Source: Agelas oroides (lineage: Eukaryota > Porifera > Demospongiae > Agelasida > Agelasidae). Taken from it: a stretch of DNA of 64,000 nt. The notes under the pieces were generated by a model. That model was not told the DNA's origin and searched no databases. It saw only the letters and a program-made list of their open reading frames with translations. The translations under genes were made by a program, and so were the position numbers. Below are positions 23,401-34,097 of this stretch, in pieces; within the stretch, counting starts at the first letter, position 1, and each line of letters starts with the position of its first letter. The stretch is from positions 2,718,402-2,782,401 of the forward strand of contig OX422199.1 in the NCBI GenBank assembly GCA_949130485.1, written 5' to 3'.

Positions 23401-25383
23401 ATAGTAGAAAGGTCGACGCTGCTGTGTTAGGACTCACTAAACTAGGCCTCTGTGGTCATTAAAACGCATCCTTTCTGGCTGTAACTGCTTGCCGATTCAC
23501 CGTCTTCCCATTGCGTTCTCTCGTATCTAGGATGCGCCCTTATATACAGCCGTGTCGCGCATGCGCAACAAGTATGTTATTACATGAGCGGGAGTGCAGT
23601 ATCGTTTATGTTGCCCTCGGGTTGATGTTGACCCTCGGGCTTCGCCCTTGGATCAACATCAATCCCTCGTGCAACATAAATGATACTGCACTCCCGCTCA
23701 TGTAATAACATATACAAGGTACATGTATATACATGTACACTACTATTCCATGCACAGTGGCCACCAGGTCCAATTAATGCCCACCTGTTGCAAATTCTGG
23801 AATTTGGCTCCTGATGAGGAGAATGTGTTCACCAGTCGGTCCAACTGCAGTCTCTCTCCCTGAGGAAGCACAACAAGGTTGCATGAGACTAACACAATGC
23901 AAAGGTGGCGGAAGACACTTGAGATTGGTATGGGGGGGGGGGGGGGGGGGGGCACATGACTACAACCACGCAGCAGCTAGGGGCTGGAGCCACGCCCCCC
24001 CAAGGAAATTTGATATTTCTTCTTGCTCTGATGAGAACATCTTCACAGCACTAGTTCTTACTGCGCTTAATAGCTTTGGGCATCGAATGGGTCCAGGTAT
24101 CTGCCTTGTTCCCGGAACTACCGTTTCTTTTGTCCTCGCTCACCTCGCAATATTATCACTGTCCTAATCTACACTAAAGATAAAGATACTCGCTTGTATT
24201 CAGTTCACTTGCTAGCCGGTGTGGACTTAAGCTGACTAGACCACGATGCCTCTTCATTGATCGATCATGAATGCTCGAATAATGCTCCGGGGGCACACCC
24301 CCCCCCCCCCCCCCCCAATTCCACTGCCTAAATGTACGTATGCCTAATTCTCATTCAGTTACTCTCATTTTGCTTACTAAAACACACCCAATCTCCTGGT
24401 CACTCAAGCACAGCTGATGAGGCCTGGAATTTGCCAAAACACTTCCTTCACTGTGGGTGACTTTATCAGGGAGATGTGGTTGTTGATTGTGTTGTGTACA
24501 CATTGCTAGACCTATAGTCTCATGCCCGCACTCTCATCGTGTGGTTCACCAAAACTGTAGCTCTAACTAAACTAGTAGCAGGTAGCTCCCTTACACATCA
24601 CGGTGTGTGCTAGCTAGACCTAGTCTCATGCCCAGACCGCACTCTCTCACACTAACTCCCTTACAGGGGAGAGTCTTCTGCTCTGCTGTCTTAGTTTCCT
24701 GATAGAGGAGTCAGCGATCTTTGCCAGTTGGGCGGTGTCTGCAACCATCTGGATACTGAGTAGGGAGGGAGGGGAGGGAGGGAGGGAGGGGAGGGAGGGA
24801 GGGAGGGAGGGAGGAAGGAAGGAGGGGAGGGAGGGAGGGAGGGGAGGGAGGGAGGGGAGGGAGAGGGGAGGGAGGGAGGGGAGGGAGAGGGGAGGGAGGG
24901 AGGGGAGGGAGAGGGGAGGGAGGGAGGGGAGGGAGAGGGGAGGGAGAGGGGAGGGAGGGAGGGGAGGGAGGGAGGGGAGGGAGAGGGGAGGGAGGGAGGG
25001 GAGGGAGAGGGGAGGGAGAGAGGGAGGGGAGGGAGGGGGGAAAGGGAGAGAGAGGAGGAGAGGGGGAGGAGGGGAAAAAGGAAGTGGGAGAGGGAGAAAG
25101 GGGAGAGAAAGAGAGGGAAGGGGAAAAGAAGAGATCGAGAGCAAGGGAGGGAGGCAGAGGATCCATCAAGGTACAGATATAGCTGAAGATACATTTGTAT
25201 ACAGTATGATTGTCCTGTGCTTGCATGATCAGCCTATAGTTGGTGATAGTTGGTGAGGTAAACATGTACACGCTGATGTCTTCCAGTACATGAACAGCGG
25301 TGTGGCATGCTTACATTTCCTGTCTCAGTCTTGGTGTATCTTGGCTGGTGTTCAGGAGCATTTTCCTCCTCTCCAGGGTAGTG

Positions 25384-25458
<75 letters not shown>

Positions 25459-25755
25459 TATCATCACAAAAGGATTGACAGAAAGTACATGTATGGCAGA
25501 GTCCCTCATGCCTACGCTTCTTCTCCCGATCCGTGATGACAATGTACCAGGTAATCAAAGTCCACCTGGCTAGCACCTGGGTTCACTACATAGCACGTAC
25601 AGTAGTACCTTTCTCTATTTACTCCTACAGTCTTGGTAACATGCTCTCCCTCTCTTCCCAACATGCATATTCACCCTTCCCAACATGCATATTCACCCTT
25701 CCCCCCTTTGCATAAACACACATATGTATGGCTGCTGTATCCAGTATCAAGAAAA

Positions 25756-25809
<54 letters not shown>

Positions 25810-25820
25810 ACACACACACA

Positions 25821-25898
<78 letters not shown>

Positions 25899-25949
25899 CA
25901 CACACACACACACACACCCACACTCCACACTAACACACACACCCACACT

Positions 25950-26035
<86 letters not shown>

Positions 26036-27765
26036 CTGTACCATTGTTGCAGAAGTGTTGCACATTCTCTGCTATCTCCTGGAAGCCCCTCTCCATTGAA
26101 GTAGCACTTCCATAACCGTCGTTTCCTACACATACACAAGGGGAGACATTCATGACCAATTTTCCTACATACACAAGTGGTAGAGGATATAGCAAAAGAA
26201 CAGTGACAACTTCATACAAACAGTTATACAGATACCATGGCAGCATTCCATGATGGCCTGGGAATGAGGCCAGAAGATACAGACAACCATGTTACATAGC
26301 CTCGTTCCCAGGCTCCTCCGCTCCGGAACGCGAAATTGAAGTTGTGCATGCGGAGAGAGCCTGGTATTTTTTCTCACGTGAGAACCCTCAAAGGTAGAGA
26401 GGGGGGGTAGAGAGGGGGGGTAGAGAGACCTTAATTGCATGTGGGCGTACCTGAAGACTCAGAACAGGGAAAAGAGCGAAGGTAGCGGGCAACTTACTAC
26501 ACGTGTCTAGCTATCGGGGGACGAATGTTATACACACCGAGCGTTGAACACAACGTTGGTTGAATAACACATAAAACGTTGCCTTTTTGTTCTTAAAAAC
26601 TCTGGTCCTATTTCGATTACGTCATGATCACGTGAGAAAAGATACCAGGCTCTCCACACGTGTACATTTCACGTTCCAGGGAGCCTGGGAATGAGGCTAC
26701 ATGTTACAATAGCCTCATTCCCAGGCTCCCCTGGTCCAGAACGTGAACATTGAAGTTGTGCAGGTGGAGAGAGCCTGGTATATTTTCCCATGTGAGCACT
26801 AGCTGTCAAGGCTAGAAAGGGGGTAGAAAGACCTTACATGCATGTAATTACATGTGGGCATATACCCGAGGCTCAGAACCGGCAAAAGAGCGAAGGTAGT
26901 GGCCTACATGTATCTAGCTATCGATCTGTTAATTACATCCATATATCTCCACAGGAAGGAAATGAGCACTTATAATAACAGTGAGCTAGGTGCATTATTT
27001 GCAGGTTGGAGTGTGCTTTATTTAGAGTATAGCACACACAATGTCAAAACCATGCAACAACACACAGATGTCTTCGATGATCTCTGTATGGCTTAGGATG
27101 CTTAATAACAAAGGCACATTTACTGTAAAGATTAAGGCCTTGGTAATAAGTAACAATACTTTGACCAGCACTTAATTAACAGTGATTAACAAGATTAAGG
27201 CCTTGGTAATAAGTAACAATAGGGGCTTTCCAAAACCCAGCCACTTTTGGGGAGTACCTCTGATTGTCCTGAATTTTAGATATGACTTAGTACTCATTAG
27301 GAAGAGACTAAGTTGAAAATTTGAGCTGGATAGCATGTTTAGTTTCTGAGATCTGCACACTCAAAATTTCAGTTTTCCCATACATTTTAATGGCCTTGGT
27401 AATAAGTAACAATACTTTGACCAGCACTTACATTGTAACAATTACACATGAGTCCAGTACACTTAGCAGCACAAGTTGTATCATGAGCATTAAAACATCA
27501 ATATTAGACTAGATCAACAGTGTAGCACTTCTAGTTTTAGCATATGTACATCCACAGTTGCATTACATGTACATGTTCATGTATGACAACAAAATATACC
27601 CAGTTGTGCACTGCAGGTGACTCTTTACAACATTTAAAATGGCCTTTCAATGGTGATGTTTGTGTACATGTAGGTTAGTCTGTAGGATAGCTACATGTAA
27701 GTACGTAAATGATTGTGCTATAAACCACCTAAACATATCTCTCTCTCACACACACGCACGCACAT

Positions 27766-27861
<96 letters not shown>

Positions 27862-30238
27862 ACACACAACCCACATAAGGCTATGTGTAGTAGTGATTGT
27901 GTCGAGCCAGTGCTAATAGGAAAGGAAATAGACTCACGTAGAGACAACTGTTGCAGTGGTACATACTCTGTCATTGCTAACAACTGGGCATGGGTAGTAC
28001 GGCTACACAGCGAGGGAGAAAGGAGGGAGGAGAGAGTGGAGATACACTCAGAGCAACAAGAAAGTGAAACACATGCAAGGCAACCATAAGGTAGCCAACA
28101 CCTAACGCTGCATGTTTTGAATGTTCACCCATTCACTATCCCAGCTGGAGGCACTCTAGCTCATACCCCTAACTTTAATCTCCCCACTGTTGTTGGCTGT
28201 TGTTGTGATTATACTTCTTCACATGACTCAGTGTATGTAGTAAACAATAGGAAGAGTTTGGAATAAACACACACAAAATCTCCAATCTGTTATCAGTTTC
28301 GAAACAAGCCACTGGGTCCCAGGCATCCGGCCAGCTTTACAGTACAGGGGAAAGCCTGGTGCCTAAGGTCATGTGATTGAGTGATTTCAAGGGTAGAGGA
28401 CACACAGAACTACCAAAGCTCCAGTGACATTGTGGTAGCACCACATGCAAAATCCTTCCTGGCTTTCTATATGATTATTATCCAAAGCAATTACGAAACA
28501 GAAAACTTATGTGTGAGCCCCAGCTGTCTTGGTGATCCAAAAATACAACTGTAGTTATTGTCCAGTGCATCAGTGCTACAACCAGATGAATGCAGGACAT
28601 TGTGCGGGCAACCCTGGACAAGTGCACACACTGTGGCCCTACTCACCCTACCAGCTACTAACTCATCTGATTGTCTTCAACTAATGATACTACTCCATGC
28701 TGATCGGCCTTGCCTGATATAGCCTCATTCCAAGGCAACATGAGAGGAGGGAAAGCAATTCTGCTGTGCTGTTCTTTTAGCCCATGCATAGTAGGCTAGG
28801 CCCAAACAATTTCGACTAAATAATACTCCCTTGCTACGCTCTTTGGCCTGGTCTGATGTTCTTGGCGTGCCCTTAGCTCATGGTACATGGCTCCAGCTGC
28901 TCCTGACCAACTGCAAAATGTACATTTTTGATTACTGTTTCTGGCACCTGGGAACAATGTTAGCACAGTAATGACACTTAGTCCATATTGCACACTGCTT
29001 CTTCATACTGTTCAGTCTGGTGGGGGTACTCTTAGCTTATGAACATTCATGCTCCAGCTGACCATGACCGAATGCACAACGTATGTGTAATTACCTTCTT
29101 AGTTGTCTAACAACTGTAGAAATACTCAACAGTGTATTTACATGTACATTAATGTAGGTACATTGTACAGTGTATGCATGGTGGGACATTGGTCATTAGA
29201 ACCCCCTTAGTCAACTGCTGAAATGCTTTGTTTAACTCTTTAGGGCCTATATTTATTTTGAAAAATTTCTCAACGTGATATAGCTGCTTGTAACTGTACT
29301 CAAACTGCGCGTAGCGATCTCTATCGTGCCCTACGGCAATAGTTAGCGCTTGCCCAAACCTCGGGGGTATGTCCCGGTAGTTATTTGTAATGATTGTCAT
29401 CCTAGGCAGGAAGAGGTGGGGGTGTAAGGGGTGGGGCGATCATCGAGATAGCCACGCGGTAAGCATGCAAGTCATGGCTCGATAGAACGATCTGTTTTCT
29501 TGTTCACCGCCACTGTTAGCCTTGCTGCTGAAGAGAACGGGGTTACAGCAACTCACATCAGGAGCGTTACTCCAGGTAAGCGTAAAACGAAGGCAAGATA
29601 AGCCTTCTTACTTGTACCGTTCGAGCGATATTCTTGTTGGACACTTATCTCTGTCAAAACAGCTGCTTGCTCTGATGCTCAGTACCTTAGCCCGCCCTTA
29701 TTATAACAGTTTCAGAGAGAGGAAGCACCAACAAATTACCAGCAATAATGTCAGTTCTTTGTCGCACGTCGCTGCCGAGTAAGAAGCCACAAAACGGTAC
29801 TACGTTAGTTGCGCGGATATATCCGCTATCGGCCCTAAAGGGTTAAATAAGTGAAAATTATAAGATGGTTAGTAGCCTTTAATGTACACTGGCCTCATTT
29901 CCAGGCAAGAGAGGGCCTAGGAACACTTCTACTGCCCAACAAGAAGTGACACTGAACAGGTACAGTACCATTATGCCATTGCACATGTACAAACCACACA
30001 TGCAAGACACATACCATATGTTACATGTACATGTAGTGCGGGGCTCGCTCAGACTCACACAGTGGGCATGGCTTCATTTAGTTAGGGGGGAAAAAATTGA
30101 GTATTGAAAATCTATGGGGGGTAACAATCCAAGTTGGTATGCTTGCACAACAACGTATACAACCCAAGGGAGACAAATGACCCCCTTTGTCCCCCCCCCC
30201 CCAAATGAAGCCCTGCCACTATTCCACTTACCAGCCAT
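16473..30238 (-). CDS. STX12: Endosomal Qa-SNARE, syntaxin 7/12 type, ten exons
   Basis: Exons, 5' to 3': 30238-30232 (MAG, tentative), 26125-26042, 25384-25315, 24755-24665, 23859-23785, 22417-22355, 18215-18141, 17593-17521, 17246-17164, 16583-16473. All phases agree and total 243 residues, slightly shorter than vertebrate STX7/12. N-terminal Habc helices are seen in FQEIAENVQ, MVADTAQLAK and LQLDRLVNTFSS, then TRARTASLSR, matching the RARAGSR linker of STX12. The SNARE helix contains VEEREVAMRQLEHDILDI and NEQGELIDHIEANVE, with the zero-layer glutamine in NEQG. A C-terminal anchor follows KCSRKLTICC. The protein should drive fusion at early or late endosomes. The symbol marks the family; STX7 versus STX12 cannot be separated by eye. 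Six exon borders abut microsatellites. The tiny first exon (ATGGCTG, GTAAGT donor) is the weakest part. Confidence 0.9.
17248..17459. repeat. (GT)n microsatellite abutting a syntaxin acceptor
   Basis: About 210 bp of GT, with GC and GA variants. In the syntaxin RNA this is (CA)n ending directly in the CAG acceptor of exon 17246-17164; no conventional pyrimidine tract separates repeat and splice site. Confidence 0.98.
17600..18030. repeat. GGGA/GGAG-rich low-complexity tract upstream of a syntaxin exon
   Basis: Plus-strand purine tract, so the syntaxin transcript carries about 430 nt of CCCTCC-like pyrimidines ending TCCGTCCCTTCAG at exon 17593-17521. The long Pro/Ser/Leu-rich open frames here are artefacts of composition. 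Confidence 0.95.
18440..18540. mobile_element. 101-bp foldback, GGTTATACAAC ends
   Basis: GGTTATACAAC at the left is mirrored by GTTGTATAACC at the right, with inner arms pairing GGTCTCTACGG and its complement, and ATACACAACC and GGTTGTGTAT. Non-coding; located in a syntaxin intron. Confidence 0.7.
19114..19215. repeat. 21-bp tandem repeat, about five copies
   Basis: The unit is close to TTGGCTTACTGTATACTCAC with one more base; TTAG/TTGG and TTACTG/TTGCTG variants alternate. Confidence 0.9.
19886..21180 (+). CDS. Possible small two-exon gene inside a syntaxin intron, unrecognised
   Basis: The ATG at 19886 (AAAGATGG context) opens 59 codons ending SVIHRYLQKNSCKR plus two bases, at a good donor AAACGCAG|GTATGT (20064). 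A strong acceptor TCTCTCTGCTTCAG at 21134 would join 46 nt in frame and end REAIDGTRFLQRWDG at the TAG at 21178-21180. The product would be 74 residues with no domain I recognise. It is opposite in strand to the host gene, and the transposon at 20420-20992 would sit in its intron. The reading frame, start context and splice sites are coherent, but short models arise by chance. Confidence 0.3.
20420..20992. mobile_element. 573-bp foldback, TAGCCTCR ends, perfect 9-bp target duplication
   Basis: Ends TAGCCTCATACCCAGGCCGC and the mirrored GCGGCCTGGGTACGAGGCTA; arms of about 60 bp share TGGGAGGAGAAAGACGGCCT. The duplication CCACTACTA is at 20411-20419 and 20993-21001. Unlike the short relatives it has about 450 bp of non-palindromic interior, including the exon-like stretch at 20735-20804. 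Confidence 0.9.
20735..20804 (-). CDS. Exon-like start (ATG to GTAAGT) inside a transposon, unrecognised
   Basis: From the ATG at 20804, 23 codons begin MNVEDNRRVYEGKDPFLW and end at a strong donor TTTCG|GTAAGTC (phase 1). A good acceptor TTGTTTTGTTGTAG follows at about 20590 within the same element and would add about 11 codons before a stop. Composition looks coding, but the peptide matches no family I know. It may be host sequence captured by the element, or the remains of the element's own gene. Confidence 0.3.
22558..22643. mobile_element. Short TAGCCTCA foldback, decayed
   Basis: TAGCCTCATTCCCA at the left and GCCTGGGAACAAGGCTA at the right, 86 bp apart, with partly paired CTCTCCAGC / GCTGGGGAG. 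No target duplication remains. Confidence 0.55.
23573..23712. mobile_element. 140-bp near-perfect palindrome
   Basis: Arms of about 43 bp starting TATGTTATTACATGAGCGGG pair with the right arm; a second inner palindrome surrounds CCCTCGGG / CCCTCGTG. It lies in a syntaxin intron and encodes nothing. Confidence 0.8.
24762..25150. repeat. GGGA-rich tract upstream of a syntaxin exon
   Basis: Nearly 390 bp of GGGAGGGAGGGGA variants on the plus strand. The syntaxin RNA therefore has a continuous CCCTCCCT tract ending CTCCCTCCCTACTCAG at exon 24755-24665. G-quadruplex potential is high on the plus (non-template for syntaxin) strand. Confidence 0.97.
25385..26041 (-). promoter_or_regulatory. Syntaxin intron bounded by complementary GT and AC repeats
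   Basis: In transcript sense the intron starts GTACAGTT, runs into about 275 nt of GT repeat (plus-strand CA at 25758-26033), has a unique middle of about 300 nt, then about 70 nt of AC repeat (plus-strand GT at 25387-25457) ending in the acceptor. The two repeats are perfectly complementary and could fold the intron so that both splice sites come together. Introns with paired AC and GT repeats were reported in fish to splice with reduced need for U2AF2. Confidence 0.75.
26297..26699. mobile_element. 403-bp foldback MITE, TAGCCTCG family
   Basis: Ends TAGCCTCGTTCCCAGGCTCC and GGAGCCTGGGAATGAGGCTA, perfect 9-bp duplication CATGTTACA (26288-26296, 26700-26708), and inner arms containing GAGAGCCTGGTATTTTTTCT. 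Non-coding. A second, one-ended copy of the same subfamily follows at once. Confidence 0.92.
26710..26925. mobile_element. Truncated second copy of the preceding MITE
   Basis: Begins TAGCCTCATTCCCAGGCTCC one base after the first copy's duplication and stays similar through the GGCTCAGAACCGGCAAAAGAG stretch and CTAGCTATCG, then stops; the right arm is missing. Confidence 0.75.
27131..27432. repeat. Three direct copies of an AAGGCCTTGGTAATAAG unit
   Basis: Copies at 27131-27174, 27193-27222 and 27391-27432 share GGCCTTGGTAATAAGTAACA; the first and third also share ACTTTGACCAGCACTTA. Spacing is unequal, so they are dispersed local duplications. Confidence 0.8.
27433..29231. other. Syntaxin intron 1 interior, no gene seen
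   Basis: Apart from the CA repeat, the only structure is a rough duplication of about 90 bp at 28845-28940 and 29010-29095 (sharing CTTAGCT, CATGCTCCAGCTG-like and GACCAA/GACCGAATGCA). Open frames here are short and unlike proteins. Confidence 0.5.
27747..27868. repeat. (CA)n microsatellite in syntaxin intron 1
   Basis: About 120 bp of CA with few interruptions, not next to a splice site. Confidence 0.97.
29232..29846. mobile_element. 615-bp piggyBac-like MITE (TTAA flanks)
   Basis: Left TTAACTCTTTAGGGCC and right GGCCCTAAAGGGTTAA: TTAA at both outer ends followed by C(C/T)CTTTAGGGCC, which matches piggyBac target choice and CCC-starting ends. The interior has open frames on both strands of 80-90 codons, none recognisable. 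Confidence 0.65.
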
Positions 30239-31182
30239 TGAAGAAAATTCATCAAACTCTCGGTACCCAGTGTTCATTATCAAGTTTCAGAACTATGTAC
30301 ATATAGCAGTGAGGAGTGAGGAGTGAGGAGGGGGACACAGTCACCTGCAGTAGAGCACAAAACAAACACCTCACAATAGACCTTCAACTGTGTTACATAA
30401 TTGCTTGTGAAACAGACATTGTAAAAAGCATCCCAATATGCCAATACTATGCCACTATTTTGAGTGGCATGAAAGAGTGCACAATGTCAAAGAGGCATTC
30501 TTATTAGCTCCGTAGGACCCATTGAGACTTGGTCCAGGATGAAACCAGTTCTTGTGCTATGTGTTTCTTACCACTCAAGATGGCAGTACACGCTACAGAG
30601 CTGGCCTAATTGTACAAGGTCTATACTGAAAATAGTCTAGAATTCACATAGAGGGTTCCATAACAATTTTTATGAGAGGTAGACCATGGAGCAAGTGGGC
30701 ACTGAAAGAGCAGGAAAAGGCCCCCACATCGATTTACTGGTATTCAAGTATACAGGTGTGCATGTATATGTATGTACTTCTGATACACTGCCACTGGAAT
30801 ATCAGAGCTTTCTACACAGTGGCCAAGACATGTTACACCAGTCGACCAACAATAAGATAGTACGGTTTGTACCTCCAAGCCCTTTAAGCTCTAGAAGCTG
30901 GTCTCCCCGGAATGAATAAATACTCGACACACCAAATAAATACATAGGCTAATTAACTTCCAGCAACCCATTATATAAACTTACAAGAGTGCCTCTCCTT
31001 TCCCTCGTAGTCGCTCTGAGACAGGAAACAAGTTCTGGCGCAGCTCGCTCGGTCACAAAGGAAGGGCCAGTCAACAAACGAGTTCGTCCCAAATCATGTT
31101 GTCATGTGACTCATCTCACGTGATTCGGACATTCCCTAGCAATGACTGTTGCTAAGGCAAAAATAAACAACAATCGGCAACC

Positions 31183-31310
31183 ATGGCTACTCTATTCAGA
31201 TGCGTTTCCATAGCACAACTAGTACTAGTACCTGTGAAAAACTTTGTTCGTGATTTGCAGAAAAGCAGCCCTGTTCGGATCAGCAGAACTGAAGAAATAC
31301 TTGTCAGAAG
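31183..31310 (+). CDS. Possible first exon with mitochondrial-type leader, unrecognised
   Basis: The ATG at 31183 sits in a good context (CAACCATGG) and opens 42 codons plus two bases, starting MATLFRCVSIAQLVLVPVKN and ending at TCAGAAG|GTGCGC. The start is basic and hydrophobic without acids, as in mitochondrial presequences. No downstream exon could be joined in frame: the best acceptors to the right give early stops, and joining to the stathmin exon is out of frame. It could instead be an upstream non-coding exon of that gene. Confidence 0.25.
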
Positions 31311-32079
31311 GTGCGCAGAATTTTACTATGCTAATTTAGGCAATATAAGCGCTAGGTAATGTATTATTATCATGCATGCATGCCAGCAGCGGTGATTGTG
31401 CATAAAGTATGCAGCATATGCTTAGCTTCAGGCGTTTCTAATGTTGTGCTCTTGTTTGCAACCTTACTTCTCCTCTGCAAAGTGGATTCAGCACTAAGCC
31501 TGATTCTGTCACCACTAAAGTAGGTGTAAACAACTTTCACCGAAGAGGTAGTAGATTTACACCAGCATAGAGTGAACTTTTTTTTTAAATGCAGATAGAT
31601 ATATACCTTCAGAACTAAAGAATGTATTCCCATTTCAGACATGCAGAGAATACATAGCTCAAGTGTTGTGATTAATAACAAAATGTTGTGTAGATTCATG
31701 TTGAAATTGAGCACCCTTGGAACACCTTTGGACGGTGTTAATTGCTGTTTCTCACACCTTTGGCCCGGGCCCCAACCAATGGTTTAAGTTTTTCTATTTT
31801 CATTTTCCAGTCTGTTTCCATTTCCTCCTTACATGACATAAAATTGCTGCCTAATACTGTGGCGAGTAATGTCCAAAAAGCTCCGCCGAGGCTAGTAGTA
31901 TGAGTCACTTAGTAACAAGAATACATACAATATATGCATGTGGATGCTGTGGTTGAGTCACTACATGTAGTTAAAAATGACGGACTGAGGTCCATTACAT
32001 CTAATCTTAGTTTATGTTGCAATTCCCCCTTGCATTCACACTTCACAACAACACACACACACACACACAGTATTCAAAG

Positions 32080-33173
32080 ATGGGATGTGGCAGTTCAAAA
32101 ATGCAGGCCGTGGCCCCTCAACGGGTCACTGAGACATGGGCATCAGCTGAGGAATGTACAAAACGTAGACCAATGAGTCGTGAGTCTGTCCGAGGAAGGA
32201 ACGAGAACAAGGTGACTTCCCTTACAGACACCAAGAGCGAACAGACTGCTCAGGAAACCAAGAAACAGGACAAGGTGTCTACCTCTAATAAGACAGGAGA
32301 TCACAATATTAATCTGGTGACAGTGCAAGTAGTGAGGGAGATAACCAAATGCTCCAGCCCATCTCCATTGTCCTCAACTCATGGCTCCAGCACGTCTGTT
32401 TCACGTGACAACAGTGCTGTTTCAAAGGCAAGCAGCATGAGCAATGACAGTGGACTGGGAAGAGAAGACTACGCCAATACCACCTCTGAGAAACCAGACG
32501 TAAAGGCAGAGAAAAAGTCCTCCAATACACAGAATGTTGCTTCCTATCCAACTGGGGTAGCATTCAAGGTTGAAGTGGGCATTCAGGGTGGTGATGGTGT
32601 GAAGAGTAAACCGGCTGCTGTGAGGAGGTTGGAGAGGAGACACAGACAGAGGAAACAGGCCACCAAGGAGGAACTGGAGGAGAAACAAGCAGTAGCAGCA
32701 CAAAGGAGAAAGGTGTGTGCATAATCCATAAAGACATAATGATGGGTACAACACATGTATGTACCCAGGGTTGCACCATCCACTAAATGCCTAGCATAAA
32801 CCCTGTATGTATATTACCTTTTACATGTTGAACTTCACTATAGCTGAGCATGTGAAAGCTAAACCACCATCCCTTCACTCCACAGGACCTGGAGCAGAAG
32901 TTAGTGGAGAGGCTAAGGGCTCAGCAAGAGAGGGAGAGAGAAATCAAGGAGTCTCTCGCTAAGTTTATCGCAATGACAGAAGAGAAGACTAAGAGAGAAG
33001 TGGATATAAGTTCAGAAAATCGTGAGGCTCATCTCAAGGCTCTTCGTGATCATCTGAAAGAGAAGTCAAAGCATGTGGAAGAGGTGAAGACAGCTAAGAG
33101 TAGCAGGAAGCTACTGCCTCAAACCTCTGAACAGCAGGCTCTCTCTCACAATGACATCCCTGTAGCAAACTGA
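32080..33173 (+). CDS. N-myristoylated stathmin-domain protein
   Basis: Exons 32080-32712 and 32886-33173, phase 0 junction (AGAAAG|GTGTGTG ... CTCCACAG|GACCTG), 306 residues. It starts MGCGSSK, a canonical Gly-2 myristoylation motif with a palmitoylatable Cys-3, as in stathmin domain-containing protein 1 and stathmin-like membrane proteins. A low-complexity Ser/Thr/Lys region follows, then GVAFKVEVG and a basic helix RRLERRHRQRK. The second exon is a long helix (RLRAQQEREREIKESLAK), then MTEEKTKREVDISSENREA, closely matching the stathmin MAEEKLTHKMEANKENREA. The C-terminus is NDIPVAN. The likely role is tubulin binding at membranes. The start is preceded by a CA repeat and CAG, so a 5' non-coding exon is possible. 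A paralogue is at 52718-53841 (-). Confidence 0.78.
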
Positions 33174-34097
33174 TAGACCCAGCTAGCATGTATGTGTGTT
33201 TTGTGTGCACAAATTTTGAGTATTATATTGTTGCCAGAAAAGTGGCCATTTGTTTGTTGAAGGAACCACACAGGGAGGTTTGTGTGCTTTACTTTTTGTG
33301 TTTGCCGATTTTGTTAACAAAAATATCTCAGGCAGCCCCACCTCGACTTTGTAGGCGGTATTACCACACCCGCTATAGACGCGCCCCTTTGTGCTGATAT
33401 GCTAGTTATTCTGAGAGTTCTTAGTGTGTTTTTCGAAATCAACTCTTTTCGAACCTCTTCGGAGCTGGAGTGACTGGAGTTTCTGTGAGAGTCTGGCCCG
33501 TGCGTGAGACTATCCCACGATATTGAAAGTACAAAAAGTACAAAAGTAAATATGAAACCCGGAACCCAATGTAGCAAATTATACAACTTGGGCTTGGCAA
33601 GGCCAGATGAGTATAGCACATGCAGTGCAAAGGCCTGTACAGTGAATAGAAGGCATTTCAACAGGGATTGAGATAGCTACTCAGATTGAGATGAGCACAA
33701 AATATTTGCATATGATGTGTAGGTCAGGCTTAGCTCTCAGTGGACAATTTTCAGGAAATTGAACTGCTAGTGATTTTCAGTGCAACTGAAGACCTGATAG
33801 AAATCATCATGGCCACGACCCCTTCATTATCACTCTGTGCAAGGGGTATAAAATTGGGCCTCTGAGTATATAGCCCAAAACTTGAGTCAAGGTAACGAAT
33901 TTGTACTTGATAAGTAAGGGCAGACAAAGATATAGTAGCTAAAAAAAAAGCACTGCATAAGTAAAGAAGAACTGAGGAGAGTTTCAAGAGGGATTGAGAC
34001 AAGCATGAAAATTTCATGGGATTTGTAGGGTAGCATAATGTGATCTTTCTTCATGAATTGAACGTCAAACAAATTCAGAAGTAGCTGGAGAATCATT
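33174..34097. other. Stathmin-kelch intergenic region
   Basis: The two plus-strand genes are 0.9 kb apart. GGGATTGAGATAG and GGGATTGAGACAAG, each followed by an AAAATTTCAT/ATATGATGTGTAGG-like stretch (33660 and 33990), suggest a local duplication. No exon or poly(A) signal is clear. Confidence 0.4.

Noticed and set aside
29149..29400. Minus-strand frame starting MTIITNNYRDIPPRF
   Set aside because: It crosses the border of the TTAA-flanked MITE, so it is partly transposon sequence.
32014..32079. Upstream ATG of the stathmin gene at 32014
   Set aside because: It reads through a CA repeat; MGCGSSK at 32080 is a specific myristoylation start.
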